A stretch of DNA of 64,000 nucleotides from JAVVHH01 sp964613945 (GTDB taxonomy: Bacteria; Pseudomonadota; Alphaproteobacteria; Acetobacterales; Acetobacteraceae). Position numbers and translations under genes: made by a program. The stretch is taken from the NCBI GenBank assembly GCA_964613945.1, contig CAZTJC010000012.1, forward strand, positions 52,270 to 116,269. Reading direction: 5' to 3'. This document shows, piece by piece, positions 44,587-55,706 of the stretch (positions are counted from its first letter, which is position 1; every line of letters begins with the position of its first letter). The notes below the pieces were generated by a model that searched no databases, was not told where the DNA came from, and saw only the letters and a program-made list of their open reading frames with translations.

Positions 44587-45936
44587 TTATTCCTTCAGGA
44601 TGGCTTCGATGGCAGCGGCAATGGCGAACAGGCGGTGGTCGCCGCCGGTTTCGCCCATCAGCATGAAGCCGGCCGGCGCCTCGCCGGGCCGGTGCATCGG
44701 CATGCTGATGCTGCAACGGTCGAGGAAGTTGGCCAGCGACGGGTTGCGCAGCGCCAGCGCGTTCATGCGGGTGAAGTCCGCATCGGCAGCCAGGCTGGCG
44801 ATCGAGGGCGGCAGGATCGGCGCGGTCGGCATCGCCACCACGTCGAACGGGGCGGTGGCGACGTCCATCTCGGCGATCAGCGCCTTGCGGGCCTCGAGCA
44901 CGCCGATCAGATCGGCCGCGCTCATGGCCGCGCCGCGCTCGATGCGGGTGCGGACGCGCTGGTCGTAGCCGGCAGCGTTGGCCGCGAGGTGCTCGCGGTG
45001 CCAGACACTCGCCTCGGCCGCAGAAAGCCCGCCCGTCTTGTTGGCCTCGGCGATGCGCTCGAATTGCGGGAAGTTCAGGTGCGTGATGCGCACGCCAAGG
45101 TTGACGAGCCTATTGAGCGCGCGGGTGAAGGCTTCGGCAACGCCGGGCTCCATGCCGTCGAGCACGAAATTGCCGGGGATCGCCATCCGCAGACCGCGCA
45201 GCTCCATTGGCTTGAGCGGCCGCTGCGGCTCGCCGGCCAGCACGGAATCGATCGCCGCGCAGCAGGCGACCGAGTTGGCCAACGGCCCCACGCTGTCCAG
45301 CGACGGCGACAGCGGCAGCACGCCGGTGATCGGCACTCGGCGCGCGGTGGGCTTGTAGCCGACGATGCCGCAGAACGCCGCCGGGATGCGGCAGGAGCCG
45401 CCGGTGTCGGTGCCCAGCGCCGCCAGCGCCATGCCGTCGGCCACCGACACGGCCGCGCCCGACGAGCTGCCGCCCGGAACGTGGCCCTTGCCACGGCCCC
45501 AGGGGCTCTTGGGCGTGTCGTAATGCGGGTTGATGCCGATGCCGGAGAAGGCGAACTCGGTCATGTTGGTGCGCCCGACCGGGATCAGCCCGGCGGCCAG
45601 GCAGCGGGCGATGACGGTGGCATGAGCCGAAGCGGGCTTGGCCTCGGCCAGGACCTTGCTGCCGGCGGCCGTGGTCTCGCCGGCGACGTCGAACAGATCC
45701 TTGATGCTGATCGGAATGCCCGCCAGCGGACCCGGCGCCCGCCCGATCCGGCGCAACCCATCCATCGCGTCGGCGCTGGCGCGCGCGACCTCCTCGTAGA
45801 CGCGGACGAACACGCGGCTGCCTTCGCCATCGGGGACTGCGATCCGGTCGAGGCAGGTGTCCACCAGCTGTCGCGCGGTGGTCTGGCCGGAGTCGAGCGC
45901 GTGCTGCGCTTGGGCAATGGTGCGTGGGGTCAACAT
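44587..45936 (-). CDS. Amidase-signature (AS) family amidase
   Basis: Amide hydrolase of 449 aa with the Ser-cisSer-Lys triad: K79 in PISIKDLF, the cis-serine in GGSSSG (155-160) and the nucleophile S181 in GTDTGGS. The length suits the family (450-500). No transmembrane segment or signal peptide. First gene of the group with pheC and the DUF393 gene. Substrates in this family range from small amides to carbamates and Glu-tRNA, and nothing visible narrows it; no gatB-like partner is adjacent. It diverges from the flavoprotein gene with a 56-bp gap. Confidence 0.88.
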   Translation of the reverse strand: MLTPRTIAQAQHALDSGQTTARQLVDTCLDRIAVPDGEGSRVFVRVYEEVARASADAMDGLRRIGRAPGPLAGIPISIKDLFDVAGETTAAGSKVLAEAKPASAHATVIARCLAAGLIPVGRTNMTEFAFSGIGINPHYDTPKSPWGRGKGHVPGGSSSGAAVSVADGMALAALGTDTGGSCRIPAAFCGIVGYKPTARRVPITGVLPLSPSLDSVGPLANSVACCAAIDSVLAGEPQRPLKPMELRGLRMAIPGNFVLDGMEPGVAEAFTRALNRLVNLGVRITHLNFPQFERIAEANKTGGLSAAEASVWHREHLAANAAGYDQRVRTRIERGAAMSAADLIGVLEARKALIAEMDVATAPFDVVAMPTAPILPPSIASLAADADFTRMNALALRNPSLANFLDRCSISMPMHRPGEAPAGFMLMGETGGDHRLFAIAAAIEAILKE

Positions 45937-45992
45937 GGGCCGAACCTGCCGCCCCCTTGCGCGCAGGGCAACCCTGGACGCATCTGCCGCCC

Positions 45993-47168
45993 ATGGAGAA
46001 CATCGATTGTGCAGTCGTTGGCGGTGGCCCGGCCGGCCTGATGGCAGCGGAACGCCTGGCCGCGGCGGGGCGCGCCGTTACCGTGTTCGACCGCATGCCG
46101 TCGGTGGGCCGCAAATTCCTGCTTGCCGGCCGCGGCGGACTGAACATCACCCACACCGAACCGCTCGACCGCTTTGCCAGCCGCTACGGCGCCGCCGCCG
46201 CGGCGCTGACCCCGGCGCTCCAGGCCTTCGGACCGCAGAATCTGCGCGACTGGTGCGCCGGCCTGGGCGAACCGACGACGGTGGGCAGCTCCGGGCGCGT
46301 GTTCCCGGCCTCGTTCAAGGCGACGCCGCTGCTACGCGCCTGGCTGCGTCGGCTGGCCGGGCTGGGCGTGCAGTTCCGCGTCGGCCATCGCTGGCTCGGC
46401 TGGGACGGGGCGGGCGCGCTCCGCTTCGAGACAACGGCGGGGCCATTGAGCATCCGCGCCGGCGCGACCTTGCTGGCGATGGGCGGCGCCTCCTGGCCGC
46501 GCCTGGGCAGCGACGGCGCCTGGGCCGACATCCTGCGCGCCTACGGCGTGGCGGTGACGTCGTTGCAGCCCAGCAACGTGGGCGTGCTGCGACCGTGGTC
46601 GGACCATTTCCGCGATCGCTTCGCTGGATCGCCATTGAAACGCCTGGTCGGCACGGTAGGCACCCACCAGGCACACGGCGAGGCGGTCGTCACCGCGACC
46701 GGGCTCGAAGGCGGCCTGATCTACGCGCTGGGCCGGCCGATCCGCGAGGCGTTCGAGCGCGACGGGGTGGCCCGCCTGACGCTGGACCTGCGGCCCGACC
46801 TGGACGAGCCAACCCTGCACCGCCGCATGGGCGGTCCCGGCGTCTCCCGCGCCAACGCCTGGCGCCGCGCCGGGCTCTCCCCGGCTGCCGCAGGCTTGCT
46901 GCGGGAAACCGGAGGCAGTCCGAAACGGGTCGAACTGGACCTGACCGGCCTTGCGTCGATGGATCGGGCGATCTCGACGGCGGGTGGAGTGGAATTGGGC
47001 GCAGTGGATGCGGACTTGGCGCTACGCGGACGACCCGGCGTGTTCGTGGCGGGCGAGATGTTGGACTGGGACGCGCCTACGGGCGGGTATCTGATGCAGG
47101 CTTGTTTTAGTTCGGGGTGGCAGGCGGCTGGAACAATTTTAGAAAACGGCGCTCGTATCGTTACTTGA
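45993..47168 (+). CDS. HI0933-like NAD(P)/FAD-dependent flavoprotein (TIGR03862 type)
   Basis: Flavoprotein oxidoreductase of 391 aa. The N-terminal dinucleotide fold has VVGGGPAGLMAAERLAA, then GRKFLLAGRGGLNITHTEP. The HI0933-type middle region (TLLAMGGASWPRLGSDG) and the late GVFVAGEMLDWDAPTGGY FAD-contact motif follow. ATG 45993 is favoured over upstream in-frame codons because the Rossmann strand begins directly there. The physiological substrate of the group is unknown. The downstream flank is the AT-rich islet. Confidence 0.87.
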   Translation: MENIDCAVVGGGPAGLMAAERLAAAGRAVTVFDRMPSVGRKFLLAGRGGLNITHTEPLDRFASRYGAAAAALTPALQAFGPQNLRDWCAGLGEPTTVGSSGRVFPASFKATPLLRAWLRRLAGLGVQFRVGHRWLGWDGAGALRFETTAGPLSIRAGATLLAMGGASWPRLGSDGAWADILRAYGVAVTSLQPSNVGVLRPWSDHFRDRFAGSPLKRLVGTVGTHQAHGEAVVTATGLEGGLIYALGRPIREAFERDGVARLTLDLRPDLDEPTLHRRMGGPGVSRANAWRRAGLSPAAAGLLRETGGSPKRVELDLTGLASMDRAISTAGGVELGAVDADLALRGRPGVFVAGEMLDWDAPTGGYLMQACFSSGWQAAGTILENGARIVT

Positions 47169-47375
47169 GGACGACGCTTTCCGACTCGCAGTTGCCCCAG
47201 TTGGTGAGTTTCCGGAACTAGTGGGAAACAGTCTGTCCGCTTGAAGAAGAAATTGCGGTAAAAGCAGACGTTTCTATGAAACAAAAGCTGTCATGATCTG
47301 AAACGTCCGTTTCCGCTGATAATGGTCAGCCTTTTTCGTTCAGCCTCAAACCACCGTTTAAGTTTCGACAGACCA

Positions 47376-47933
47376 TTAAACCGGTGTCGGCGGCCAGACA
47401 TTATTCTCGGTAGCCGCGGTGTTTGCGGCTGGTGACGACTTACCTTGCAAAGACGCAAGCATTTGCTGACGCTGCATGTCTTTAATCATGCGGTCTTGCG
47501 TCACAGCGTTGGGGCTATACACACGACCAAGATCGTCTGTTCGTAAGTTCTCGCCAAGACCAACATCTTTGGCTATTGCCGACAAGAGTTTACGCAATCG
47601 CTCGTCTAAAGCATGGGATGGGATCGGATCGATACCGAAGATTAAAAATAGCTCTGCCCAGGCTTCTCGGACTTCACGGCAGTCATTGAACACTACGTCA
47701 ATTAGATTAAGTGCCTTCACTCCGTCTTCGGAATATACAGCCGCCCGTTCTTGCATTAATGTTCCGAAGATTGAAAGTTTTTGCTTTTGGCGCTCTTGCG
47801 CGTGTTCTGACATTCGACGCAACTTTTCTGCCAACTCCGCAGCTGATCTTGGTGCCTGCCAAGTTGCATATGCGGCAAAGCCCGTTGCAATCGCGCTAAA
47901 TAGCGCCGTTGCAGCAGAGAGATAATCAGTCAT
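47376..47933 (-). CDS. DUF6680-like membrane-anchored protein
   Basis: Protein of 185 aa with an N-terminal hydrophobic segment (about 5-24) leading into WQAPRSAAELAEKLRR. A charged, probably helical region follows with LSIFGTLMQERAA, ALNLIDVVFNDCREVREAW and HALDERLRKLLSAIAKDVG. This pattern fits a family of phage/island-type proteins annotated as DUF6680; I assign it from memory of the motif, not a search. Its 5' end overlaps the 3' end of the GrlR-like gene by 8 bp, so the two are coupled. Function unknown. Confidence 0.6.
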   Translation of the reverse strand: MTDYLSAATALFSAIATGFAAYATWQAPRSAAELAEKLRRMSEHAQERQKQKLSIFGTLMQERAAVYSEDGVKALNLIDVVFNDCREVREAWAELFLIFGIDPIPSHALDERLRKLLSAIAKDVGLGENLRTDDLGRVYSPNAVTQDRMIKDMQRQQMLASLQGKSSPAANTAATENNVWPPTPV

Positions 47934-48279
47934 CCAAATCGCGCAATTTTACCAACTTGGTATTGATTGGCCCTCGAGGGCCATTGATACGAATAAACGG
48001 CTGCGAACTGAAGTCTGCGGGTATTTCGAAGTCTAATTTTGTATGCAGTCCTTCGAGTCCTGATGTCCCTCCCTGTATGAGAGTTACATTTGGTGGAGTC
48101 CGCACCGACAAAGAAATTCCGATATTTCCACTACTCAAGTCTGAATATTCACCATCAAACAGAACTCCTGCCATGTCGGCACCAGTGATCCGACCCTTTT
48201 TAAACGCCAATATTGCTAAGCCTTGACCAGCTTTACCAGTTAAATACGCTACGTAGAAGCCGTCCTGCCACGCGCTCAT
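47926..48279 (-). CDS. GrlR-like regulatory-domain protein
   Basis: Soluble 117-aa protein whose N-terminal half (DGFYVAYLTGKAGQGLAILAFKKGRITGAD) resembles the beta-barrel GrlR domain, known as a negative regulator in type III secretion but widespread in islands and phage-like regions. The C-terminal half (FIRINGPRGPINTK) is not recognised. First gene of the two-gene AT-rich cassette. A 15-bp palindrome lies about 130 bp upstream of its ATG. Confidence 0.55.
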   Translation of the reverse strand: MSAWQDGFYVAYLTGKAGQGLAILAFKKGRITGADMAGVLFDGEYSDLSSGNIGISLSVRTPPNVTLIQGGTSGLEGLHTKLDFEIPADFSSQPFIRINGPRGPINTKLVKLRDLDD

Positions 48280-48534
48280 TATGCCAACCTCAAAATCATC
48301 GCGCCTCTGACGCCGTAGCGAGGTCCCTCGTTGCTGAGCCGCGCGTAGCTGTAAATCTACATCAGATTAATGTAACGAGAACGATTAACGTTATCAATGT
48401 TCTAGTTTTGCTGCAAAACTGTTGAGTTCCAAATTAGGCGGAGGAGTGGCCGCTTTCGGGAATAGGTAAATGCGCCGGCAATGTCAGTAATTAGGTCGAA
48501 AACAGACCCACTCCGCCTGCTGCAACGGTCCCGA
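48280..48534. promoter_or_regulatory. Upstream region of the GrlR-like cassette, with palindromes
   Basis: AT-rich 255 bp between the cassette and the cinA-like gene. It contains the palindrome GTTTTGC-T-GCAAAAC (48406-48420) and TAACGTTA (48387-48394). GGCGGAGGAGTGG and CCACTCCGCC also form an imperfect inverted repeat. No credible gene. The palindromes suit dimeric regulator binding. Confidence 0.45.
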
Positions 48535-49290
48535 TCAGGCCGCAGGCTCTCCCTGAACCGGCTCCTTCCCCATCTCCCGCACCAAGGTCGTTACTTCCGC
48601 AATACACGCCGCCACCGCATCCGCATCCTGTCCCTTGGCCACCAGCGACACGCCATTCCCCGTCGAGCGGTAATACGGGTAGCTGCCCAGATCGAGGTCC
48701 GGATACCGCTTCTGGATCGCCTCCAGCCCGGCCGCAATCGCGCCTTCCAGCAGCCCGGTCGCATGCACCGCCGCCGACGACACCGGCGTGCCGCCCTCCA
48801 GCGTCGGCGCCAGCCAGTTGAACATCGACTGCATGATCCGCGGCACGCCGGCCATCACGTGCACATTGCCGATGGTGAAGCCAGGGGCCACCGACACGGC
48901 GTTGTCGATCAGTGTCGCTCCACGCGGCATCGTCGCCATGCGCTGGCGAGCGGCGTTGAACTCGCCGGGCTGATAGTGCTTCTCCATGCGGGCGAACGCC
49001 TCCGGATGGATCTCCCACGGCACGCCAAACGCGGCGGAGACGCACTCGCTGGTGATGTCGTCATGGGTCGGGCCGATGCCGCCGGTGGTGAACACATGGT
49101 CGAACTTGGCGCGGCACTCGTTGACGGTGGCGATGATCGTCTCCGGCACGTCCGGGATAATGCGGACCTCGCGTACCGGGATGCCCATCTCGCCCAGCCC
49201 GGTGGCCAGGAACTTGATGTTGGCATCCTGCGTGCGCCCGGACAGCACTTCGTTGCCGATAACGAGGATGCAGGCGATCGGATTGGTCAT
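48535..49290 (-). CDS. CinA-type molybdopterin-binding-domain protein (competence/damage-inducible protein A)
   Basis: MoCF-domain protein of 251 aa: CILVIGNEVLSGRTQDAN at the N-terminus, HVFTTGGIGPTHDDIT, and GNVHVMAGVPRIM. It has only the N-terminal COG1058 half (the ADP-ribose pyrophosphatase-like part in bifunctional CinA) and no nicotinamide-nucleotide deamidase domain, the common alphaproteobacterial form. ATG 49290 overlaps the stop of the GNAT-NUDIX gene (ATGA). The long frame further upstream is a shadow. Confidence 0.88.
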   Translation of the reverse strand: MTNPIACILVIGNEVLSGRTQDANIKFLATGLGEMGIPVREVRIIPDVPETIIATVNECRAKFDHVFTTGGIGPTHDDITSECVSAAFGVPWEIHPEAFARMEKHYQPGEFNAARQRMATMPRGATLIDNAVSVAPGFTIGNVHVMAGVPRIMQSMFNWLAPTLEGGTPVSSAAVHATGLLEGAIAAGLEAIQKRYPDLDLGSYPYYRSTGNGVSLVAKGQDADAVAACIAEVTTLVREMGKEPVQGEPAA

Positions 49291-50288
49291 AGGAAGTCCC
49301 TCAGCAACGGGATGAGCGGCTTGTCGGCCGCCGGCATCGGATAGTCGGCCAGCTTGTCTGGCCTGACCCAGGCCAGCGCCTGACCCTCGCGCCCCTCCGG
49401 CCGGCCGCTCCAGCGGCGGCATAGGAACAGCGGCATCAGCAGGTTGAACTTCTCGTACTGGTGCGAGGCGAAGGCAAACGCGGCCAGGCAGTTGCTGGCG
49501 ATGTCGATACCTAGCTCTTCCTGCAACTCGCGGATCACAGCCTCCTCCGGCGACTCGCCCGGCTCCAGCTTGCCGCCTGGGAACTCCCACAGCCCGGCCA
49601 TCGCCTTGCCCTCGGGACGCCGGGTCAGGAGAATGCGGCCATCTGTGTCGATCAGCGCGCAGGCGGCGACCAGGACCAGCTTGCGGCCGGGCTCCGGGCT
49701 GGTGTCGAGCACCGGTGCGTCGAACAGGTCGTCGCGGGTCGCTTTGAACAGGGTGACGGGATGCTTGCCACCGCGGGCCAGGAAGTTGCTTTCGCCCAAG
49801 CCGACCTCGCGAAACCCGGCGCGGCGAAGCACGGCCGACGAGGCCGGGTTGTCGACGGCGACGCTGGCCTCGAGATGGTCGATGTCGAGATTGGCCAGCG
49901 CCCAGCGCGCGAGGCGGGCGGCAGCCTCGCTGGCCACGCCGAGGCGCCAGAAGCGGCGGCCGATCCAGTAGCCCAGATTGCCGACCCGCGGCGTCAGGTC
50001 CAGCCGCAGGCCGATACAGCCGATCAGCATCTCGCGGCCGTCTTCCTGGCCGGTGATCGCCAGGTGATAGCCGGTGCCGCGCTCCATCTGCTCGAGCGTG
50101 GAGGCGATCCACTGCCCGGCGAGGTCGCGCGGGTAAGGGAAGGGGAGCTGCGACAGCATGCGCACCACCTCCCAGTCATTGACGAGACGGTGGATCTCCG
50201 CAGCGTCGTCCGGGCGGAGCGGCCGCAGCGACAGACGCTCGGTCGATAGCGGCTCGAAACCGGCGGCAGCGGTGAGTTGGAGCGCCAC
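49287..50288 (-). CDS. GNAT acetyltransferase-NUDIX pyrophosphohydrolase fusion
   Basis: Two-domain protein of 333 aa. Residues about 12-190 form a RimJ/RimL-like GNAT domain (LSLRPLRPDDAAEI, GYWIGRRFWRLGVASEA, VDNPASSAVLRRAGFREVG). Residues about 203-333 form a MutT-type NUDIX domain with an intact NUDIX box GGKLEPGESPEEAVIRELQE followed by ELGID. The NUDIX half should hydrolyse oxidised nucleoside triphosphates. The fusion is known in this bacterial group. The start is GTG 50288; the gene lies 52 bp downstream of argJ and is coupled to the cinA-type gene. Confidence 0.9.
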   Translation of the reverse strand: MALQLTAAAGFEPLSTERLSLRPLRPDDAAEIHRLVNDWEVVRMLSQLPFPYPRDLAGQWIASTLEQMERGTGYHLAITGQEDGREMLIGCIGLRLDLTPRVGNLGYWIGRRFWRLGVASEAAARLARWALANLDIDHLEASVAVDNPASSAVLRRAGFREVGLGESNFLARGGKHPVTLFKATRDDLFDAPVLDTSPEPGRKLVLVAACALIDTDGRILLTRRPEGKAMAGLWEFPGGKLEPGESPEEAVIRELQEELGIDIASNCLAAFAFASHQYEKFNLLMPLFLCRRWSGRPEGREGQALAWVRPDKLADYPMPAADKPLIPLLRDFL

Positions 50289-50340
50289 GCGGCTCAGTCC
50301 GTCACGGCGAGAGGCGCAGCGACGACGTCAACTGGCGTCG

Positions 50341-51570
50341 TCAACTGCGGTAGCTACCGTTGATGTCGATGTAGCCGTGGGTCAGGTCGCAGGTCCACGC
50401 AGTCGAGACGCCCTTGCCGAGACCAAGGTCGACAGCAATGGAAATCTCGCGAGTCTTCATGTGCGCGACCACCGGGCCTTCGTCGTAATCCGGAACCACC
50501 GTGCCGTGCCGCGCCATCCAGGTGCCGCCGATGGCGACCGAGAGCAGGTCGCGGTCAGCGGGCTCGCCGGCCTTGCCGACAGCCATGACGATGCGGCCCC
50601 AATTGGCGTCCTCGCCGGCGATGGCGGTCTTGACCAGCGGCGAGTTGGCGATCGCCATGGCGACCCGGTGCGCCGACCTCTTCGACACCGCGCCGGTCAC
50701 GTCGATGCGGACCAGCTTCTGCGCGCCCTCGCCATCGCGCACGACTTGCAGCGCCAAGTCGTGCAGCACCGCCTCCAGCGCATCGCGGAAGCGGCGCAGC
50801 TCCTTCTTGTCCGACGTATCGACCTTGTCGTGGTCGGCGGTGCCGGTGGCGAACAGCAGCACGGTGTCGCTGGTGGACGTGTCGCTATCCACGGTGGTGC
50901 AGTTGAAGCTGCGCTTGACGCCGTATTCCAGCGCTTCCTGCAGCACCTTGGCCGGCAGCTTGGCGTCGGTGAACACGAAGCACAGCATCGTCGCCATGTC
51001 GGGCGCGACCATGCCGCTGCCCTTGGCGATGCCGCTGATGCGGACGGTGCCGCCACCGAGTTCGGCGGTGCGGGTGGCGCCCTTGGGGAAAGTGTCGGTG
51101 GTCATGATGCCGCGGGCGGCGTCTTCCCAGCGGTTGGCGCCGAGCGTGTCATGCAGGGCGGGCAGGGCGGCGGTGATCTTTCCAAATGGCAGCGCCTCGC
51201 CGATCACCCCCGTGCTGGCGACGAATACCTCGCCGGGCTTGCAGCCGACGATGTCGGCCGCGGCCTCGGCAGTAGCGCGGACGGCGTCGGCGCCGACACG
51301 GCCGGAGAAGACGTTGGCGTTCCCGGCATTGATCACGACGGCCCGGGCGCGGCCCCCTTCGAGATGCTCGCGGCACCAGTCGATGGGCGCGCCCGGGCAC
51401 TTGTTGCGGGTGAACACGCCGGCCACCCGGGTCCCCGCCGCCAGTTCGATCATCACCAGGTCGGTGCGGTCCTTGTAGCGGATGCCCGCCTGCGCCGCAC
51501 CGAGCCGCACCCCCTCGATGGGAGGCAGCGCCGGCAATGGCATGGCGAGCGGAGAGGTCGGAATGGCCAT
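50341..51570 (-). CDS. argJ: Bifunctional ornithine acetyltransferase/N-acetylglutamate synthase ArgJ
   Basis: Arginine biosynthesis enzyme of 409 aa that recycles the acetyl group from N-acetylornithine to glutamate. It is made as a precursor that cuts itself at the conserved MTTDT motif (156-160), whose threonine becomes the nucleophile. RNKCPGAP, NAGNANVFSG, GIAKGSGMVAPDMATML, and the C-terminal DLTHGYIDINGSYRS are typical. Full length. It lies 9 bp downstream of the PPIase gene, so the two are likely co-transcribed with the fusion and cinA-type genes. Confidence 0.97.
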   Translation of the reverse strand: MAIPTSPLAMPLPALPPIEGVRLGAAQAGIRYKDRTDLVMIELAAGTRVAGVFTRNKCPGAPIDWCREHLEGGRARAVVINAGNANVFSGRVGADAVRATAEAAADIVGCKPGEVFVASTGVIGEALPFGKITAALPALHDTLGANRWEDAARGIMTTDTFPKGATRTAELGGGTVRISGIAKGSGMVAPDMATMLCFVFTDAKLPAKVLQEALEYGVKRSFNCTTVDSDTSTSDTVLLFATGTADHDKVDTSDKKELRRFRDALEAVLHDLALQVVRDGEGAQKLVRIDVTGAVSKRSAHRVAMAIANSPLVKTAIAGEDANWGRIVMAVGKAGEPADRDLLSVAIGGTWMARHGTVVPDYDEGPVVAHMKTREISIAVDLGLGKGVSTAWTCDLTHGYIDINGSYRS

Positions 51571-51579
51571 GCTGCTTTC

Positions 51580-52793
51580 TTACTTGGCTGGGGCCGGAGT
51601 CGGGGCTGGTGCTTGGGCCGGTGCCTGGCCAGGCACCGCTGCCGGCGCCGCACCCGGCATCGGCATGGCCGGCGGCGTGTAGGGGCTGCCGTCGGGGTTG
51701 AACTTCTCGACGGTCACGCCGGTCTTGGCGGAAGCCAGCACCTTGGCGACACCCTCCTGGATGATCTGCTGGCGGATCTGGTCGCCGACCTCCTCGAGCG
51801 TCGGCGCCGGTGCTGTGCGGGTGCCCTCGAGCTTGATGACGTGCCAGCCGAAGCGGGTCTGCACCGGCTTCTGAGTGTATTGGCCGGGCTTCAGCGCGAA
51901 GGCGGCATCGGAGAACTCGGGCAGCATGTCGGTCTTCTTGAACCAGCCGAGGTCGCCGCTGTTTTCCTTGGCCGACGGGTCCGTGCTGTTCTCCTTGGCC
52001 AGCTTGCCGAAATCGGCGCCCTTGCCGAGCTGGGCGATGATGTCCTTCGCCTTGGCTTCGGTCGGCACAAGGATGTGCTCGGCGTGCACCTGCTCGTCGC
52101 CGGTCTTGCCGGCATACTCGGCGTCGTAGCGCGCCTTGATCGCCGCCGGCGTCAGCAGCGGCTGGATGTCGCGGCTCAGCAGCGCGTTCTGCAGCGCCAG
52201 GTCGGTGGCGCGGCTGATGGCCTGTTTCACCTTGGGGTCGTCCTGCAGATTCTCCTTCTTGGCCTGCTGGACGATGACGTCGCGGTCGATGAGCTGGTCC
52301 AGCAGCATCGGGTACAGCATCGCCGGCGGCATGGCGCGCAGCTGGTCGGGTAGGGTCTGCATCGCCTCCTGCAGGTCGGAATAATGGATCTCGTCCGTCC
52401 CGACCTTGGCGATCACGGTGCCCGGCGCCGGCGTGGCGGCATTGCCCGGCGCCGGCGTGGCGGCATTGCCCGGTGCCGGCGTGGCGGCATTGCCCGGTGC
52501 CGGCGTGGCGGCATTGGTGGAGGGCGCGGNNNNNNNNNNNNNNNNNNNNNNNNNNNNNNNNNNNNNNNNNNNNNNNNNNNNNNNNNNNNNNNNNNNNNNN
52601 NNNNNNNNNNNNNNNNNNNNNNNNNNNNNGCCGGCGTGGCGGCATTGCCCGGTGCCGGCGTGGCGGCATTGGTGGAGGGCGCGGGTGGCGCTGACGGTGC
52701 CGGCGGCGCGGGTTGCGCCAGCCCAGGCTCGCTGAGGAGCGTCACGCTGAGAAGAGCGATCGTGGCAACGGTGGCAAGGCTGGCGCGGCGCAT
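51580..52793 (-). CDS. Parvulin-type peptidyl-prolyl cis-trans isomerase, interrupted by assembly gap
   Basis: Periplasmic PPIase/chaperone. Signal peptide (ATVATIALLSVTLLSEPGLA), then a Pro/Ala-rich linker of octapeptide repeats (NAATPAPG), a SurA/PrsA-type N-domain and a rotamase domain starting EQVHAEHILVP, with GDLGWFKK, FGWHVIKLEG and a Pro-rich tail. The 100 N at 52530-52629 fall within the repeat. Sequence before and after is in different frames, but the last 55 bp before the gap and first 55 bp after are identical; overlapping them removes 155 bp and gives one continuous 352-aa frame. The gene therefore looks intact. Confidence 0.88.
52427..52670. repeat. 24-bp coding tandem repeat spanning the gap
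   Basis: Copies of the 24-mer beginning GCCGGCGTGGCGGCATTGCC start at 52427, 52451, 52475 and (partial) 52499; after the gap at 52630 and (partial) 52654. On the minus strand they encode the octapeptide NAATPAPG. The unit is a multiple of three, so copy number can vary without changing frame. The number inside the true locus is uncertain. Confidence 0.85.
52530..52629. other. Assembly gap of exactly 100 N
   Basis: A run of 100 N, a standard scaffold spacer of unknown true length. Flanks 52475-52529 and 52630-52684 are identical over 55 bp, which suggests the two contigs in fact overlap here and no sequence is missing, unless extra repeat units were collapsed. Confidence 0.95.
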
Positions 52794-52978
52794 GGGATAT
52801 TCCCTTGAATTTAGACGGCCCGGGATCCCAGGCACGGCGGCCGGACAATAGGTGCGCCCGAAAGCCGCCACAAGGAGCCACTACACGACGGAATCATGAC
52901 CGCGGACCCCGCCGCGTTGACCCGATGCCGCCCTGATCCTATCTCCACCCTGTTCGCGTTACCTGAAAGCCTCCTTGT

Positions 52979-55678
<2,700 letters not shown>

Positions 55679-55684
55679 CGACGG

Positions 55685-55706
55685 GGCGGGCGCTCAATCG
55701 CCCGCC
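55685..55706. terminator. Bidirectional hairpin after secA
   Basis: GGCGGGCG (55685-55692) pairs with CGCCCGCC (55699-55706) around CTCAAT. It lies 6 bp after the secA stop, and the convergent glycosyltransferase stop codon sits in its loop. No T tract. Confidence 0.5.

Larger units (their letters stand above)
47169..48534. mobile_element. AT-rich accessory islet (probable acquired segment)
   Basis: A stretch of about 1.35 kb that is plainly AT-richer than both flanks, with codon use to match. It carries two overlapping minus-strand genes and their upstream region. No integrase, tRNA or direct repeat was found at the edges, so the boundaries are set by composition only. Labelled as a probable acquired islet, not a proven mobile element. 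Confidence 0.4.

Noticed and set aside
49287..50288. GNAT-NUDIX protein as a false fusion
   Set aside because: Both domains are complete in one frame with a short linker, and the fusion is known from related bacteria.
50321..50342. Inverted repeat GACGACG/CGTCGTC at the end of argJ
   Set aside because: A short stem with no T tract, overlapping the argJ stop codon; not enough to call a terminator.
52427..52684. Regular short repeats resembling a CRISPR array
   Set aside because: The units are contiguous 24-mers without spacers, in frame within a protein gene.
51580..52793. PPIase gene as a pseudogene broken by a frameshift at the gap
   Set aside because: The frame change is explained by duplicated contig ends; merging the identical 55-bp flanks gives an intact frame.
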